Assembly: GCA_021292105.1 (NCBI GenBank) | Contig: CM037871.1 | Location: 21,944,057-22,008,056 of the forward strand | Direction of reading: 5' to 3' | DNA: 64,000 nucleotides | From: Anadara kagoshimensis | Lineage: Eukaryota > Mollusca > Bivalvia > Arcoida > Arcidae | Shown here: positions 49,405 through 61,510 of the stretch, piece after piece | Layout: every line of letters begins with the position of its first letter | Numbering within the stretch: position 1 is the stretch's first letter | The notes under the pieces: generated by a model | Seen by the model: the letters and a program-made list of their open reading frames with translations, nothing else | Databases searched by the model: none | What the model was told of the DNA's origin: nothing | Position numbers and translations under genes: made by a program

Positions 49405-49700
49405 AAGAGTCAAGAATATTTCACTTACACCGAGATGTAACCAGCTAGAGACTAAGGGGCCGTAATGTTGCATGTGTCGCGCTGATGCCATTAAACAGCA
49501 GGGTTCATTAGGCACCTTGTGATTAAAGACGTTAACCACTAGGCAACCGTAGCCCAGAAACAGAGGGTAGATACCCACTGACCCAGTGGAACCCTAGACT
49601 ACAGACGCCATGTGATTAAAGATTTGTCCTTTAACCTCTAGGCGACCGTAACCCAGGAGAGTTGAACCCTGAACCACTAGGCAACAGTAGTTCAGGGGCA
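49405..49700 (-). mobile_element. SINE-like and tRNA-like modules inside the array unit
   Basis: The plus strand shows SINE-B-like AAGAATATTTCACTTACACC. On the minus strand are modules such as TCGCCTAGAGGTTAAAGG and GTTGCCTAGTGGTTAACG followed by AGGGTTCCACTGGG. These resemble the A and B boxes of a Glu/Asp-type tRNA. The same modules recur in every unit and at 10400-10520 and 57960-58070. They are degenerate and not functional tRNA genes. Confidence 0.55.
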
Positions 49701-49708
49701 GATGATGG

Positions 49709-49906
49709 CTATTGTAAGCAATAGAACACCAACTGTACAATACAAGACAGAAATCAGAATTGTAAAAAGTTAGAAATAGTATAAGAATTGAGAGAGCGCC
49801 CCCGAAAGGGCGAGTGGTCAAAATATCCTTTACGGATATAATGAACCACCTTCCCGTTTGATATCGGAGAAAGCTCCGACATCTTACACTATTCTGTTAA
49901 GAACAG
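49709..49906 (+). other. Hairpin chain in array unit 1 (repeated in all units)
   Basis: CTATTG/CAATAG with loop TAAG; CGCCC/GGGCG with loop CCGAAA; GTGGT/ACCAC enclosing ATATCC/GGATAT; TCGGAG/CTCCGA with loop AAAG; CTGTT/AACAG with loop AAG. Other units change loops (ATCAC in the third hairpin, ACTG in the fourth) but keep stems; unit 3 has lost half of the first hairpin. Confidence 0.55.
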
Positions 49907-50324
49907 CCCGGGAAACAGAATTGATTAACATTGAGTAATATTGGTTTATAACGATATCTGGAATCACTTCATTCTGGTGCCGTTTAGTAATGTATTTAAA
50001 ATCAACTTTGTAGATACATGTTATATTTTATGTTAAAGTTTGATATGAGGATAAAAAATATATTAATTTTTTTATAGAAGTTTCTTCACAGTATAGCTTA
50101 ACTTTTTGAAGAATTTGGTTAAATACAATTAAAATTATTCTATTATTCTTGGTTATGGCATTCCACGTAACTCTTACATACCACAAAATGGTTTAATGAT
50201 TGGTGAACACAGCTCCGGGTCGAAGACATGCACGATTTATATAATTACCTGTAGGGTAAATTACATTTACATCCAACTTGATCCAGAGCAATAGGACAAA
50301 TCAAGTATATTTTCACGAAACTCG

Positions 50325-50368
<44 letters not shown>

Positions 50369-50426
50369 AGAGAAAAATGAATGCATATTGTTTTACATAT
50401 GCAAATATACCCTTACACGCTATGAT

Positions 50427-50468
<42 letters not shown>

Positions 50469-50558
50469 AAACACACGCACACACAGTGACATGCACCTTG
50501 AAAAAGACACACACACCCATGTACACCACATAGCGTGACACACACATACGACATAGCG

Positions 50559-50591
<33 letters not shown>

Positions 50592-52190
50592 ACACACACA
50601 CACACTGTGATGCTTTACACACATATTGTGGATTTTAACACAAGCACACAAATGGTAAGGAACGTAACATACAAACAGACAAACGTGCGCGCTTACCAGT
50701 GAAACACAGAAACACAGAAACACACACACACACACATTTTATGTGCTGCTTAACACAAACACCCATATATATATGAGCACTACGGTTCACACACAGAAAC
50801 ACACACACACACACACGCGCGCGCGCGTGTTTCCTTATGTCATGGCGCATTAATGGTGAAAATTTGTTTTACATTCACTAGTTCAGAGATTAATAACATC
50901 ATGGATAAGAATGTTGGTCGATTGGTTGTATATAATTTTAGTCACACAAAAAATTTCACATTCCGATCTGCTTTAAGCTCATTCTCAGATTCACAAAGCG
51001 TATGCATAGTGAAGTAACAACCAGAGGACGGATTATTAATGATAATGATTCGAACAAGTATGAAATCGTGAAATCGAAAAAAAAAACAAAACAAAACGCC
51101 AGAGATTAACTCCAAGGAAAGAGGATGGTCCGTTCTTTTACTCTACATCAGCCTTTCTTCTTGTGTTGCTTAACTCCTGATGTTTTTTTCGCACATTATT
51201 TTGAGGGACAAATTGGAACAGATATACACATTTGTACTTTGACTTTTAAAGTTGATTAATAGCGTTTTACATAAGAGTCAAGAATATTTCACTTACACCG
51301 AGATGTAACCAGCTAGAGACTAAGGGGCCGTAATGTTGCATGTGTCGCGCTGATGCCATTAAACAGCAGGGTTCATTAGGCACCTTGTGATTAAAGACTT
51401 TAACCACTAGGCAACCGTAGCCCAGAAACAGAGGGTAGATACCCACTGACCCAGTGGAACCCTAGACTACAGACGCCATGTGATTAAAGATTTGTCCTTT
51501 AACCTCTAGGCGACCGTAACCCAGGAGAGTTGAACCCTGAACCACTAGGCAACAGTAGTTCAGGGCAGATGATGGCTATTGTAAGCAATAGAACACCAAC
51601 TGTACAATACAAGACAGAAATCAGAATTGTAAAAAGTTAGAAATAGTATAAGAATTGAGAGAGCGCCCCCGAAAGGGCGAGTGGTCAAAATATCCTTTAC
51701 GGATATAATGAACCACCTTCCCGTTTGATATCGGAGAAAGCTCCGACATCTTACACTATTCTGTTAAGAACAGCCCGGGAAACAGAATTGATTAACATTG
51801 AGTAATGTTGGTTTATAACGATATCTGGAATCACTTCATTCTGGTGCCGTTTAGTAATGTATTTAAAATCAACTTTGTAGATACATGTTATATTTTATGT
51901 TAAAGTTTGATATGAGGATAAAAAATATATTAATTTTTTATAGAAGTTTCTTCACAGTATAGCTTAACTTTTTGAAGAATTTGGTTAAATACAATTAAAA
52001 TTATTCTATTATTCTTGGTTATGGCATTCCACGTAACTCTTACATACCACAAAATGGTTTAATGATTGGTGAACACAGCTCCGGGTCGAAGACATGCACG
52101 ATTTATATAATTACCTGTAGGGTAAATTACATTTACATCCAACTTGATCCAGAGCAATAGGACAAATCAAGTATATTTTCACGAAACTCG

Positions 52191-52229
<39 letters not shown>

Positions 52230-54225
52230 ACACACAGAGAAAGATGAATGCATATTGTTTTACATATGCAAATATACCCTTACACGCTATGAGAGAGAGA
52301 GAGAGAGAGAGATTGTAAAACACACACACACACAGTGACATGCACCTTGAAAAGACACACACACCCATGTACACCACATAGCGTGACACACACATACGAC
52401 ATAGCGTCACACACACACACACACCACACCACACACACACATGCATGTTGGTCCTAACACAAACATGTTTTGGAACACACACACCCCCCCCCCAACACAC
52501 ACAAAAATTGAAAGATGAATGGATATTGTTTTACATATGCAAATATACCCTTCCACGCTATGAGACAGAGAGAGAGAGAGAGAGAAGAGAGAGATATTGT
52601 AAAACACACACACACACACACACACACCACACACACACACACACACACACCACACACTGTGATGCTTTACACACATATTGTGGATTTTAACGCAAGCACA
52701 CAAATGGTAAGGAACGTAACATACAAACAGACAAACGTGCGCGCTTACCAGTGAAACACAGAAACACAAACACACACACACACACACACATTATGTGCTG
52801 CTTAACACAAACACCCATATATATATGAGCACTACGGTTCACACACAGAAACACACACACACACACACACGCGCGCGCGCATTTCCTTATGTCATGGCGC
52901 ATTAATGGTGAAAATTTGTTTTACATTCACTAGTTCAGAGATTAATAACATCATGGATAAGAATGTTGGTCGATTGGTTGTATATAATTTTAGTCACACA
53001 AAAAATTTCACATTCCGATCTGCTTTAAGCTCATTCTCAGATTCACAAAGCGTATGCATAGTGAAGTAACAACCAGAGGACGGATTATTAATGATAATGA
53101 TTCGAACAAGTATGAAATCGTGAAATCGAAAAACAAAAAAATAAACGCCAGAGATTAACTCCAAGGAAAGAGGATGGTCCGTTCTTTTACTCCACATCAG
53201 CCTTTCTTCTTGTGTTGCTTAACTCCTGATGTTTTTTCGCACATTATTTTGAGGGACAAATTGGAACAGATATACACATTTGTACTTTGACTTTTAAAGT
53301 TGATTAATATCGTTTTACATAAGAGTCAAGAATATTTCACTTACACCGAGATGTAACCAACTAGAGACTAAGGGGCCGTAATGTTGCATGTGTCGCGCTG
53401 ATGCCATTAAACAGCAGGGTTCATTAGGCACCTTGTGATTAAAGACTTTAACCACTAGGCAACCGTAGCCCAGAAACAGAGGGTAGATACCCACTGACCC
53501 AGTGGAACCCTAGACTACAGACGCCATATGATTAAAGATTTGTCCTTTAACCTCTAGGCGACCGTAACCCAGGAGAGTTGAACCCTGAACCACTAGGCAA
53601 CAGTAGTCCAGGGGCAGATGATGGCTATTGTAAGCTGTACAATACAAGACAGAAATCAGAATTGTAAAAAGTTAGAAATAGTATAAGAATTGAGAGAGCG
53701 CCCCCGAAAGGGCGAGTGGTCAAAATATCCATCACGGATATAATGAACCACCTTCCCGTTTGATATCGGAGACTGCTCCGACATCTTGCACTATTCTGTT
53801 AAGAACAGCCCGGGAAACAGAATTGATTAACATTGAGTAATGTTGTTTTATAACGATATCTGGAATCACTTCATTCTGGTGCCGTTTAGTAATGTATTTA
53901 AAATCAACTTTGTAGATACATGTTATATTTTATGTTAAAGTTTGATATGAGGATAAAAAATATATTAATTTTTTATAGAAGTTTCTTCACAGTATAGCTT
54001 AACTTTTTGAAGAATTTGGTTAAATACAATTAAAATTATTCTATTATTCTTGGTTATGGCATTCCACGTAACTCTTACATACCACAAAATGGTTTAATGA
54101 TTGGTGAACACAGCTCCGGGTCGAAGACATGCACGATTTATATAATTACCTGTAGGGTAAATTACATTTACATCCAACTTGATCCAGAGCAATAGGGCAA
54201 ATCAAGTATATTTTCACGAAACTCG

Positions 54226-54264
<39 letters not shown>

Positions 54265-54306
54265 TGAATGCATATTGTTTTACATATGCAAATATACCCT
54301 TCCACG

Positions 54307-54352
<46 letters not shown>

Positions 54353-54714
54353 AAAACACACACACACACAGTGACATGCACCTTGAAAAAGACAACACAC
54401 ACCCATGTACACCACATAGCGTGACACACACATACCACATAGCGTCATACACACACACACACACACACATACGCAATGTTGGTCCTAACACAAACATGTT
54501 TTGGCACACACACACCCACACCAACCCCCCAAACACACACTGTGATGCTTTACACACATATTGTGGATTTTAACACAAGCACACAAATGGTAAGGAACGT
54601 AACATACAAACAGACAAACGTGCGCGCTTACCAGTGAAACACAGAAACACAAACACAAACACACACATTATGTGCTGCTTAACACAAACACCCATATATA
54701 TATGAGCACTACGG

Positions 54715-54761
<47 letters not shown>

Positions 54762-56174
54762 GCGTGTTTCCTTATGTCATGGCGCATTAATGATGAAAAT
54801 TTGTTTTACATTCACTAGTTCAGAGAATAATAACATCATGGATAAGAAGGGTGGTCGATTGGTTGTATATAATTTTAGTCACACAAAAAATTTCACATTC
54901 TTGAATGTGAATGCGCAAGTCTCCCGATCTGCTTCAAGCTCATTTTCAGATTCACAAAGCGTATGCATAGTGAAGTAACAACCAGAGGACGGATTATTAA
55001 TGATAATGATTCGAACAAGTATGAAATCGTGAAATCGAAAAACAAAAAAACAAAAAAAAACAAAAAAAAAACGCCAGAGATTAACTCCAAGGAAAGAGGA
55101 TGGTCCGTTCTTTTACTCCACATCAGCCTTTCTTCTTGTGTTGCTTAACTCCTGATGTTTTTTTCGCACATTATTTTGAGGGACAAATTGAAACGGATAT
55201 ATACATTTGTACTTTGACTTTTAAAGTTGATTAATAGCGTTTTACATAAGAGTCAAGAATATTTCACTTACACCGAGATGTAACCAGCTAGAGACTAAGG
55301 GGCCGTAATGTTGCATGTGTCGCGCTGATGCCATTAAACAGCAGGGTTCATTAGGCACCTTGTGATTAAAGACGTTAACCACTAGGCAACCGTAGCCCAG
55401 AAACAGAGGGTAGATACCCACTGACCCAGTGGAACCCTAGACTACAGACGCCATATGATTAAAGATTTGTCCTTTAACCTCTAGGCGACCGTAACCCAGG
55501 AGAGTTGAACCTTGAACCACTAGGCAACAGTAGTCCAGGGGCAGATGATGGCTATTGTAAGCAATAGAACACCAACTGTACAATACAAGACAGAAATCAG
55601 AATTGTAAAAAGTTAGAAATAGTATAAGAATTGAGAGAGCGCCCCCGAAAGGGCGAGTGGTCAAAATATCCATCACGGATATAATGAACCACCTTCCCGT
55701 TTGATATCGGAGACTGCTCCGACATCTTGCACTATTCTGTTAAGAACAGCCCGGGAAACAGAATTGATTAACATTGAGTAATGTTGGTTTATAACGATAT
55801 CTGGAATCACTTCATTCTGGTGCCGTTTAGTAATGTATTTAAAATCAACTTTGTAGATACATGTTATTTTTATGTTAAAGTTTGATATGAGGATAAAAAA
55901 TATATTAATTTTTTATAGAAGTTTCTTCACAGTATAGCTTAACTTTTTGAAGAATTTGGTTAAATACAATTAAAATTATTCTATTATTCTTGGTTATGGC
56001 ATTCCACGTAACTCTTACATACCACAAAATGGTTTAATGATTGGTGAACACAGCTCCGGGTCGAAGACATGCACGATTTATATAATTACCTGTAGGGTAA
56101 ATTACATTTACATCCAACTTGATCCAGAGCAATAGGGCAAATCAAGTATATTTTCACGAAACTCGCCACACACA

Positions 56175-56213
<39 letters not shown>

Positions 56214-57029
56214 TGAATGCATATTGTTTTACATATGCAAATATACCCTTCCACGCTATGAGAGAGAGAGAGAGAGAGAGAGAGATATTTTAAAACACAC
56301 ACACACACAGTGACATGCACCTTGAAAAAGACAACACACACCCATGTACACCACATAGCGTGACACACACATACCACATAGCGTCACACACACACACACA
56401 TACGCAATGTTGGTCCTAACACAAACATGTTTTGGCACACACACACCCCACCCACCCCCCACCCCACACACACACTGTGATGCTTTACACACATATTGTG
56501 GATTTTAACACAAGCACACAAATGGTAAGGAACGTAACATACAAACAGACAAACGTGCGCGCTTACCAGTGAAACACAGAAACACAAACACACACACACA
56601 CACACACATTATGTGCTGCTTAACACAAACACCCATATATATATGAGCACTACGGTTCACACACACACACACACACACACACACGCGCGCGCGCGTGTTT
56701 CCTTATGTCATGGCGCATTAATGGTGAAAATTTGTTTTACATTCACTAGTTCAGAGATTAATAACATCATGGATAAGAAGGGTGGTCGATTGGTTGTATA
56801 TAATTTTAGTGACAGAAAAAAGTTCACATTCTTGATTTCGACGCCTAATGAAGTCCACAGATCGGGGCTCCAGACGAGGAGACTTTTTGATATAACCAAA
56901 AAAAAAGTCTCAAAATTTTACGACTTCAATTTAGACCAACTAACAATAGCAACGTACATTCAGGCACAAACATCGTGTGCTTTGTCCAACCGTGCCATAT
57001 CCCCGCAAAAATGTTTAGGGGGTATTTAT

Positions 57030-57260
57030 ACGAATCACCCTGTCCGTCCGTCCGTCCGTCGGTCCGTCAAAATATCGTGTCAGCTTTACATATGTAGCTT
57101 CCATGTCTATGAATGGATTTTGATTAAACTTGGAACCAAAGTTATTGTCCGTCTGTCTGTCCGTTCGTCCGTCTGGACGTTGGGAAAGGGAGGTATTTGT
57201 CTCTCCAAAGACCGTTTTAGTTTTAACTCTTTTTGGGGAGGCATAAAAGGTACCAATCGA
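57030..57260. repeat. TCCG-rich dispersed repeat
   Basis: CCGTCCGTCCGTCCGTC and CGTCTGTCTGTCCGTTCGTC flank ATGGATTTTGATTAAACTTG, GAACC. GTCCGTC-rich segments next to a TTGATTAAACTTGG motif form a common non-coding repeat in marine invertebrates. Confidence 0.6.
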
Positions 57261-57306
57261 GAACTATCGTTTAAATAATTGTAATCTAAGAATTTTACGG
57301 ATGTAA

Positions 57307-57307
57307 C

Positions 57308-57365
<58 letters not shown>

Positions 57366-57396
57366 AATTGATTGATTGATTGATTGATAGATTGAA
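57307..57396. repeat. (TTGA)n microsatellite
   Basis: About 22 GATT/TTGA tetranucleotides with two interruptions (TTAATTG, GATAGATT). Confidence 0.95.
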
Positions 57397-57399
57397 ATA

Positions 57400-57448
57400 T
57401 ACTCTTCCACGCTATGAGAGAGATCGTAAAACACACAAAAACACGTTC

Positions 57449-57483
<35 letters not shown>

Positions 57484-57610
57484 CACCGTGACATGCACCT
57501 TGAAAACACACACATACACACACATGCCAGCGTGACACACACATACCACATAGCGTGACACAGACACACACACGTGCGTGCGCGCACGCATTGTTATGTT
57601 TTCCTTATAA
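57400..57610. repeat. Array-unit remnant beyond the main array
   Basis: CTCTTCCACGCTATGAGAGA, then GATCGTAAAACACAC, GTGACATGCACCTTGAAAAC and CATAGCGTGACAC match the CA/GA end of the array unit in diverged form, with CT/CA/CG microsatellites. Confidence 0.65.
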
Positions 57611-57799
57611 CAGACTAAGTATAGCATATTTAATGGTGTCAATGATTTTCATATATAAGGGCTCAGAAATTTAAACATTTGAGGATGCCGGTTGGTTGTG
57701 GTGCATACGGATACCGGAACCGTGCCAACCAGTAACACCCAAATGATGAATTTATACAGATTTACAACCTAAAGGAGAAGAAGATGGTTGGTCGGTTGT

Positions 57800-58110
57800 T
57801 TTACATCACATCACCAATTTCTCATCTATGTTCCATGTGATGCCCAATTTCTGATCTACTTCGCATACATCATTTCAAATTAAAATTACATGTAGCAACG
57901 TACACGTAGAATTGTATCTTGGCAATTAGTTAAAGCCTACGGCATTAGTACAATGGTCCTTGTCATTAACCAAGTCAAACTCTGAACCATAAAGGCCTTG
58001 TAATTAAAAGCTAATGCTCTTAGCCACTAGGCAACCTTAACCCAGGGGAATTAAACCCTGAACCATAAAAATGCTAATGCTCGAAATACACTTTGAACAC
58101 ACACACACAC
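57800..58110. repeat. Diverged copy of the array-related dispersed element
   Basis: CGCATACATCATTTCAAATT, GGCATTAGTACAATGG, TAATGCTCTTAGCCACTAGG and CAACCTTAACCCAG match 10325-10460. The hairpin chain is not present. Confidence 0.65.
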
Positions 58111-58183
58111 AGTGTTGAGAAAATCCGCTAAGACTTAAAGTTTTACCGAAGTACTTTATGTAAAATTGGCCATAAAACCTTTA

Positions 58184-58184
58184 T

Positions 58185-58240
<56 letters not shown>
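58184..58240. repeat. (TA)n microsatellite, left flank of mariner
   Basis: Uninterrupted AT dinucleotides. A second TA tract (59476-59526) continues after the mariner element, so the transposon sits inside one original TA microsatellite. Confidence 0.95.
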
Positions 58241-58243
<3 letters not shown>

Positions 58244-59474
58244 GGGAGGTCAAAAAGTTCATAGAACGGGTATATATTGCCGCAACAAACCATACATTTT
58301 ATTAATATTTTTCAATATAGTCCCCAATTACCCCAATGCACTTAGCCCACTTTTCTTTCAGACAGTCTATACCTTTGAAATAGAAGTCTTCGGTTTGGTC
58401 CTGAAACCATGCCTCTATGACAGCCTTAAGTCCATCATCATCAGGAAATCTGATCCCCAGTAAATTGGATTTCAAATTTCTAAATAGGAAATATTCACTG
58501 GGTGCCAGATCGGAACTGTAGGGTAGGTGATTAAGTTGTTCGAACTTGCATTCACGAATCGCTGCTTGTGCAATCCTTGACTTGTGCACAAGAGCATTGT
58601 CGTGAAGAAGAAATACCCCTCGGCTCAATTTTCCCCTCCCTTTTAATTAAATGCAGCTTTCAGCTGCTTCATTAGATCAGCATAGTAAGCCCCAATGAGA
58701 GAGATTCCAGCAGGTTTATAATTGATTAACAGAACATCCTTAGAAACCCAAAACACAGTGGCCATGACTTTACCAGATGATAGTTTGGTTTTGAATTTCT
58801 TTGGTGGGGTTGAGCCAAGGTGCTTCTATTGCATGGACTCTTTTTTGGTTTCTGGGTCCCAATGATGACTCCATGTTTCATCACCAGTTACTAAACGTAA
58901 ATGGAAGCTCTCCGGGTTATCATTATAAATGCCAAGAAGCTCCCGACTTGACTGGAGTCTTTGGAAGCGATCCTGCACATTAAAGTTTCTGGGGACCCAT
59001 CTTGCGGATACTTTTGACATCCCAAGATGCTCGTGGATAACCGTGTATACACTTCTATGTGAAATGTCACACTCCCTAGCTGTGTCATCAATCCTAATTC
59101 GACGATCATTCATGATGAGGGTCTCCACAGACGTGACAATTTCCTTTGTGGTGCGCCCACGTTTAAATTCAGCTGACAATTTTGCCACTGTGGAATAGGC
59201 AGAACCACTGTCACCGTACACCTCGGCCATTCGCCGGTGAATTTCTTTGGTATTTGATCTCTCTACTGCGAGAAACTTTATTACTGCCCTAAACTTAACA
59301 TTTTGATTTTCCATCATTGCCTGATGGTCACCAACTTTGAATGCTTTTGAGAATTACACAAATATGTTGTGACAAATAAACTTGATATGTTTAAAATGGC
59401 GGAATGTTGTGTTGTCTAAATGTGTGTTAAGCTTGGCTGAATACGCTGTTCTCTGAACTTTCTGACTTCCCTTC
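58241..59474 (-). mobile_element. mariner-family DNA transposon, inactive
   Basis: About 1234 bp. Left end GAGGGGAGGTCAAAAAGTTC and complemented right end GAAGGGAAGTCAGAAAGTTC are imperfect terminal inverted repeats of about 28 bp, flanked by TA as expected for mariner. The interior encodes one decayed transposase on the minus strand. Confidence 0.9.
58302..59317 (-). pseudogene. mariner transposase pseudogene
   Basis: The N-terminal half (59317-58829) has the paired helix-turn-helix region, the WVPRNF linker (mariner WVPHEL) and VTGDETW. A TAG at 58828-58826 replaces what is normally Trp in this family (ESMQ-stop-KH). The frame continues through GKVMATVFWVSKDVLLINY to about 58650, where one frameshift occurs. 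The C-terminal half then reads LSRGVFLLHDNALVHKS and DLAPSEYFLF and ends IEKY at 58302. The catalytic triad is Asp (GDETW), Asp (HDNA) and Glu (SEY) with 34 residues between the last two, where classical mariners have D34D. It cannot make active protein as it stands. Confidence 0.88.
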
Positions 59475-59475
59475 G

Positions 59476-59510
<35 letters not shown>

Positions 59511-59834
59511 ATTATATATATATATATCGGAATCGCTCTGCTTTATGTCAAATTTCATTTTAAAGTTTCATAAAAATCTAGTGAATAAAAGATATGTATT
59601 TCAAAACTGACTTTGTTTATTAACTTGAGCTTAGTAACAGAAAATCGACACGCAGATTGTTTATTACCGAAAATATTTCTTTGAAATGAAAAATGCTTCC
59701 GCGTAGTGGAGATAAGTGCTACATTTAAGGCATCATTTTGAAATAAAGCTGAGGGATATTCTGTAAAATTTCAGAAAAGTTTTTACGCAGAACACGCTTT
59801 AAAACATATTTTCTTTTGTAAAATATTTTGTTTC

Positions 59835-60060
59835 ACTTATATCGAGACGTTGACAGCTACAGGAGAAGGTATAGAATTTTTTCCTGTGCAATTACTATTG
59901 AATAACTGAATAATACAGCATGGTCCTTTATCGTGCTATGCCTACATTTGAAAGAACTGCAACGCAGAATGTTTGGCGAAAGAAACCACTACCCACTTTC
60001 AAGTCTTGGGTCAGACCTAAAAGGGGTTCTAACCCACGACTTCCCACTTACGAAATGACA
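59835..60060 (-). mobile_element. SINE family B-related copy
   Basis: TTTCACTTATATCGAGACGT, GACAGCTACAGGAGAAGGTA and TTTCAAGTCTTGGGTCAGAC, with CTTCCCACTTACG near the expected tRNA-like head. Same long variant as 28600-28825. Confidence 0.6.
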
Positions 60061-60349
60061 AATAAGATGGATGAACATCTGTTTAGCTAGCTATACCTGC
60101 CATGTGTAAAATCGAAAATGAGGATTTAAGGTACATGGAACTATGGTGGGTGGTGGTGGTCAAATGATGGAGAAAAAAAACCACAGAGTAATTTTGAAAA
60201 TAAAGACAAATATTTCAGAGATTTTTATATGATCATTTTGCCTGGATTTCAGATTTTTTTTAAAACTCCAGTGATTTTTACCCAACATTGAAATGATAAG
60301 TAAGACATTTTAACATCAGGTGTTTTATTAATGACATGCATGTATACAA

Positions 60350-60905
60350 ATCATAATGTAGTATAACACAACACAGTCAAATGATTACGGCGATCATCAC
60401 ACCAAATCATATATAGTATAACACAACACAGTCAAGTGATTACGGCTATCATCACACCAAATCATATATAGTATAACACAACACAGTCAAGTGATTACGG
60501 CTATCATCACACCAAATCATATATAGTATAACACAACACAGTCAAGTGATTACGGCTATCATCACACCAAATTATAATGTAGTATAACACAACACAGTCA
60601 AGTGATTACGGCTATCATCACACCAAATCATATATAGTATAACACAACACAGTCAAGTGATTACGGCTATCATCACACCAAATCATATATAGTATAACAC
60701 AACACAGTCAAGTGATTACGGCGATCATCACACCAAATTATAATGTAGTATAACACAACACAGTCAAGTGATTACGGCTATCATCACACCAAATCATATA
60801 TAGTATAACACAACACAGTCAAGTGATTACGGCTATCATCACACCAAATCATATATAGTATAACACAACACAGTCAAGTGATTACGGCGATCATCACACC
60901 AAATT
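60350..60905. repeat. 55-bp minisatellite, about 10 copies
   Basis: Unit contains GTATAACACAACACAGTCAA, GTGATTACGGCTATCATCAC and ACCAAATCATATATA. Copies differ by GGCTATC/GGCGATC and CATATATA/TATAATGTA; these variants recur in a pattern, implying multi-unit duplications. Confidence 0.92.
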
Positions 60906-60909
60906 ATGT

Positions 60910-61388
60910 AGAAGCCTACAGACTTTTATGTGCTAAACAACTAAACGGTTTTCTTCTGATATGATGTGAACACATGGATGGTAGGGGAAAGTAGTATGTC
61001 TGTTATTTCTCTCTTCCTTTTATCTTTAATTTTGTTTTAATTAAGCAATATCAAATCGGAAAACTCTTCAAATACGTGCTAGCTAAAATAAAATACATAC
61101 AAACATCTCATTTAAGGCATTTATTAAATAATCTTAATTCTGAATAGCAAGGAATGTGTGTTGGCGTACCGATCCGAATTTGATCAGTAGCACGAATAAA
61201 TGCCAAAAATTTAAATGTTATTACTGATCTTTTGTAATAGGTTAAAAAAGTCTATGATTGATAACTGTAAAACAAGGTAATGCTTTGAAAAATTTTCAAA
61301 TCAAATCGACATTTTAGTAATTTATACGCCATGTAAGTCATGTGCGATATTGTTTTCATCTCGGATGATTTAGAACAATAAATTTCAT

Positions 61389-61427
<39 letters not shown>

Positions 61428-61510
61428 TATAAAAACACCCATAAAAAGAAAAACCATCACAACAGCTATTCCACTTTGAAATGATACAGGCGACTGAAAA
61501 TAGATTATTA
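60910..61510. other. No recognised gene; CA microsatellite
   Basis: AT-rich 3' flank of the mucin-like gene, with (CA)n at 61390-61424. Confidence 0.45.

Larger units (their letters stand above)
48620..56830. repeat. Tandem macro-array, four 1.9-2.05 kb units plus a partial fifth
   Basis: Landmark TGATGCTTTACACA occurs at 48719, 50608, 52660, 54543 and 56478, giving periods of about 1889, 2052, 1883 and 1935 bp. Each unit holds in order: CA/GC microsatellites; CATGGCGCATTAATG; a Gly-free linker; an A-rich run (pure A at 49199-49228 in unit 1, interrupted by C in others); GACAAATTGGAAC; a SINE-B-like piece; two tRNA-like modules containing AACCACTAGGCAAC; a hairpin chain; an AT-rich stretch; and (CA)n/(GA)n. 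Units are nearly identical outside microsatellites, so expansion is recent. Unit 3 has an extra CA/GA block. A fifth copy breaks off near 56830. ORFs here are repeat artefacts. Confidence 0.92.

Noticed and set aside
49560..49700. tRNA-like sequences
   Set aside because: A- and B-box resemblance only; no full cloverleaf, and they belong to a repeated element.
48457..56605. Many ORFs encoding VCVCV, THTHT, SLSLS or RERER runs
   Set aside because: Products of CA and GA microsatellites in the macro-array.
56613..57278. 221-codon ORF crossing the array end
   Set aside because: Starts in CA repeats and runs into non-coding dispersed repeats; no domain.
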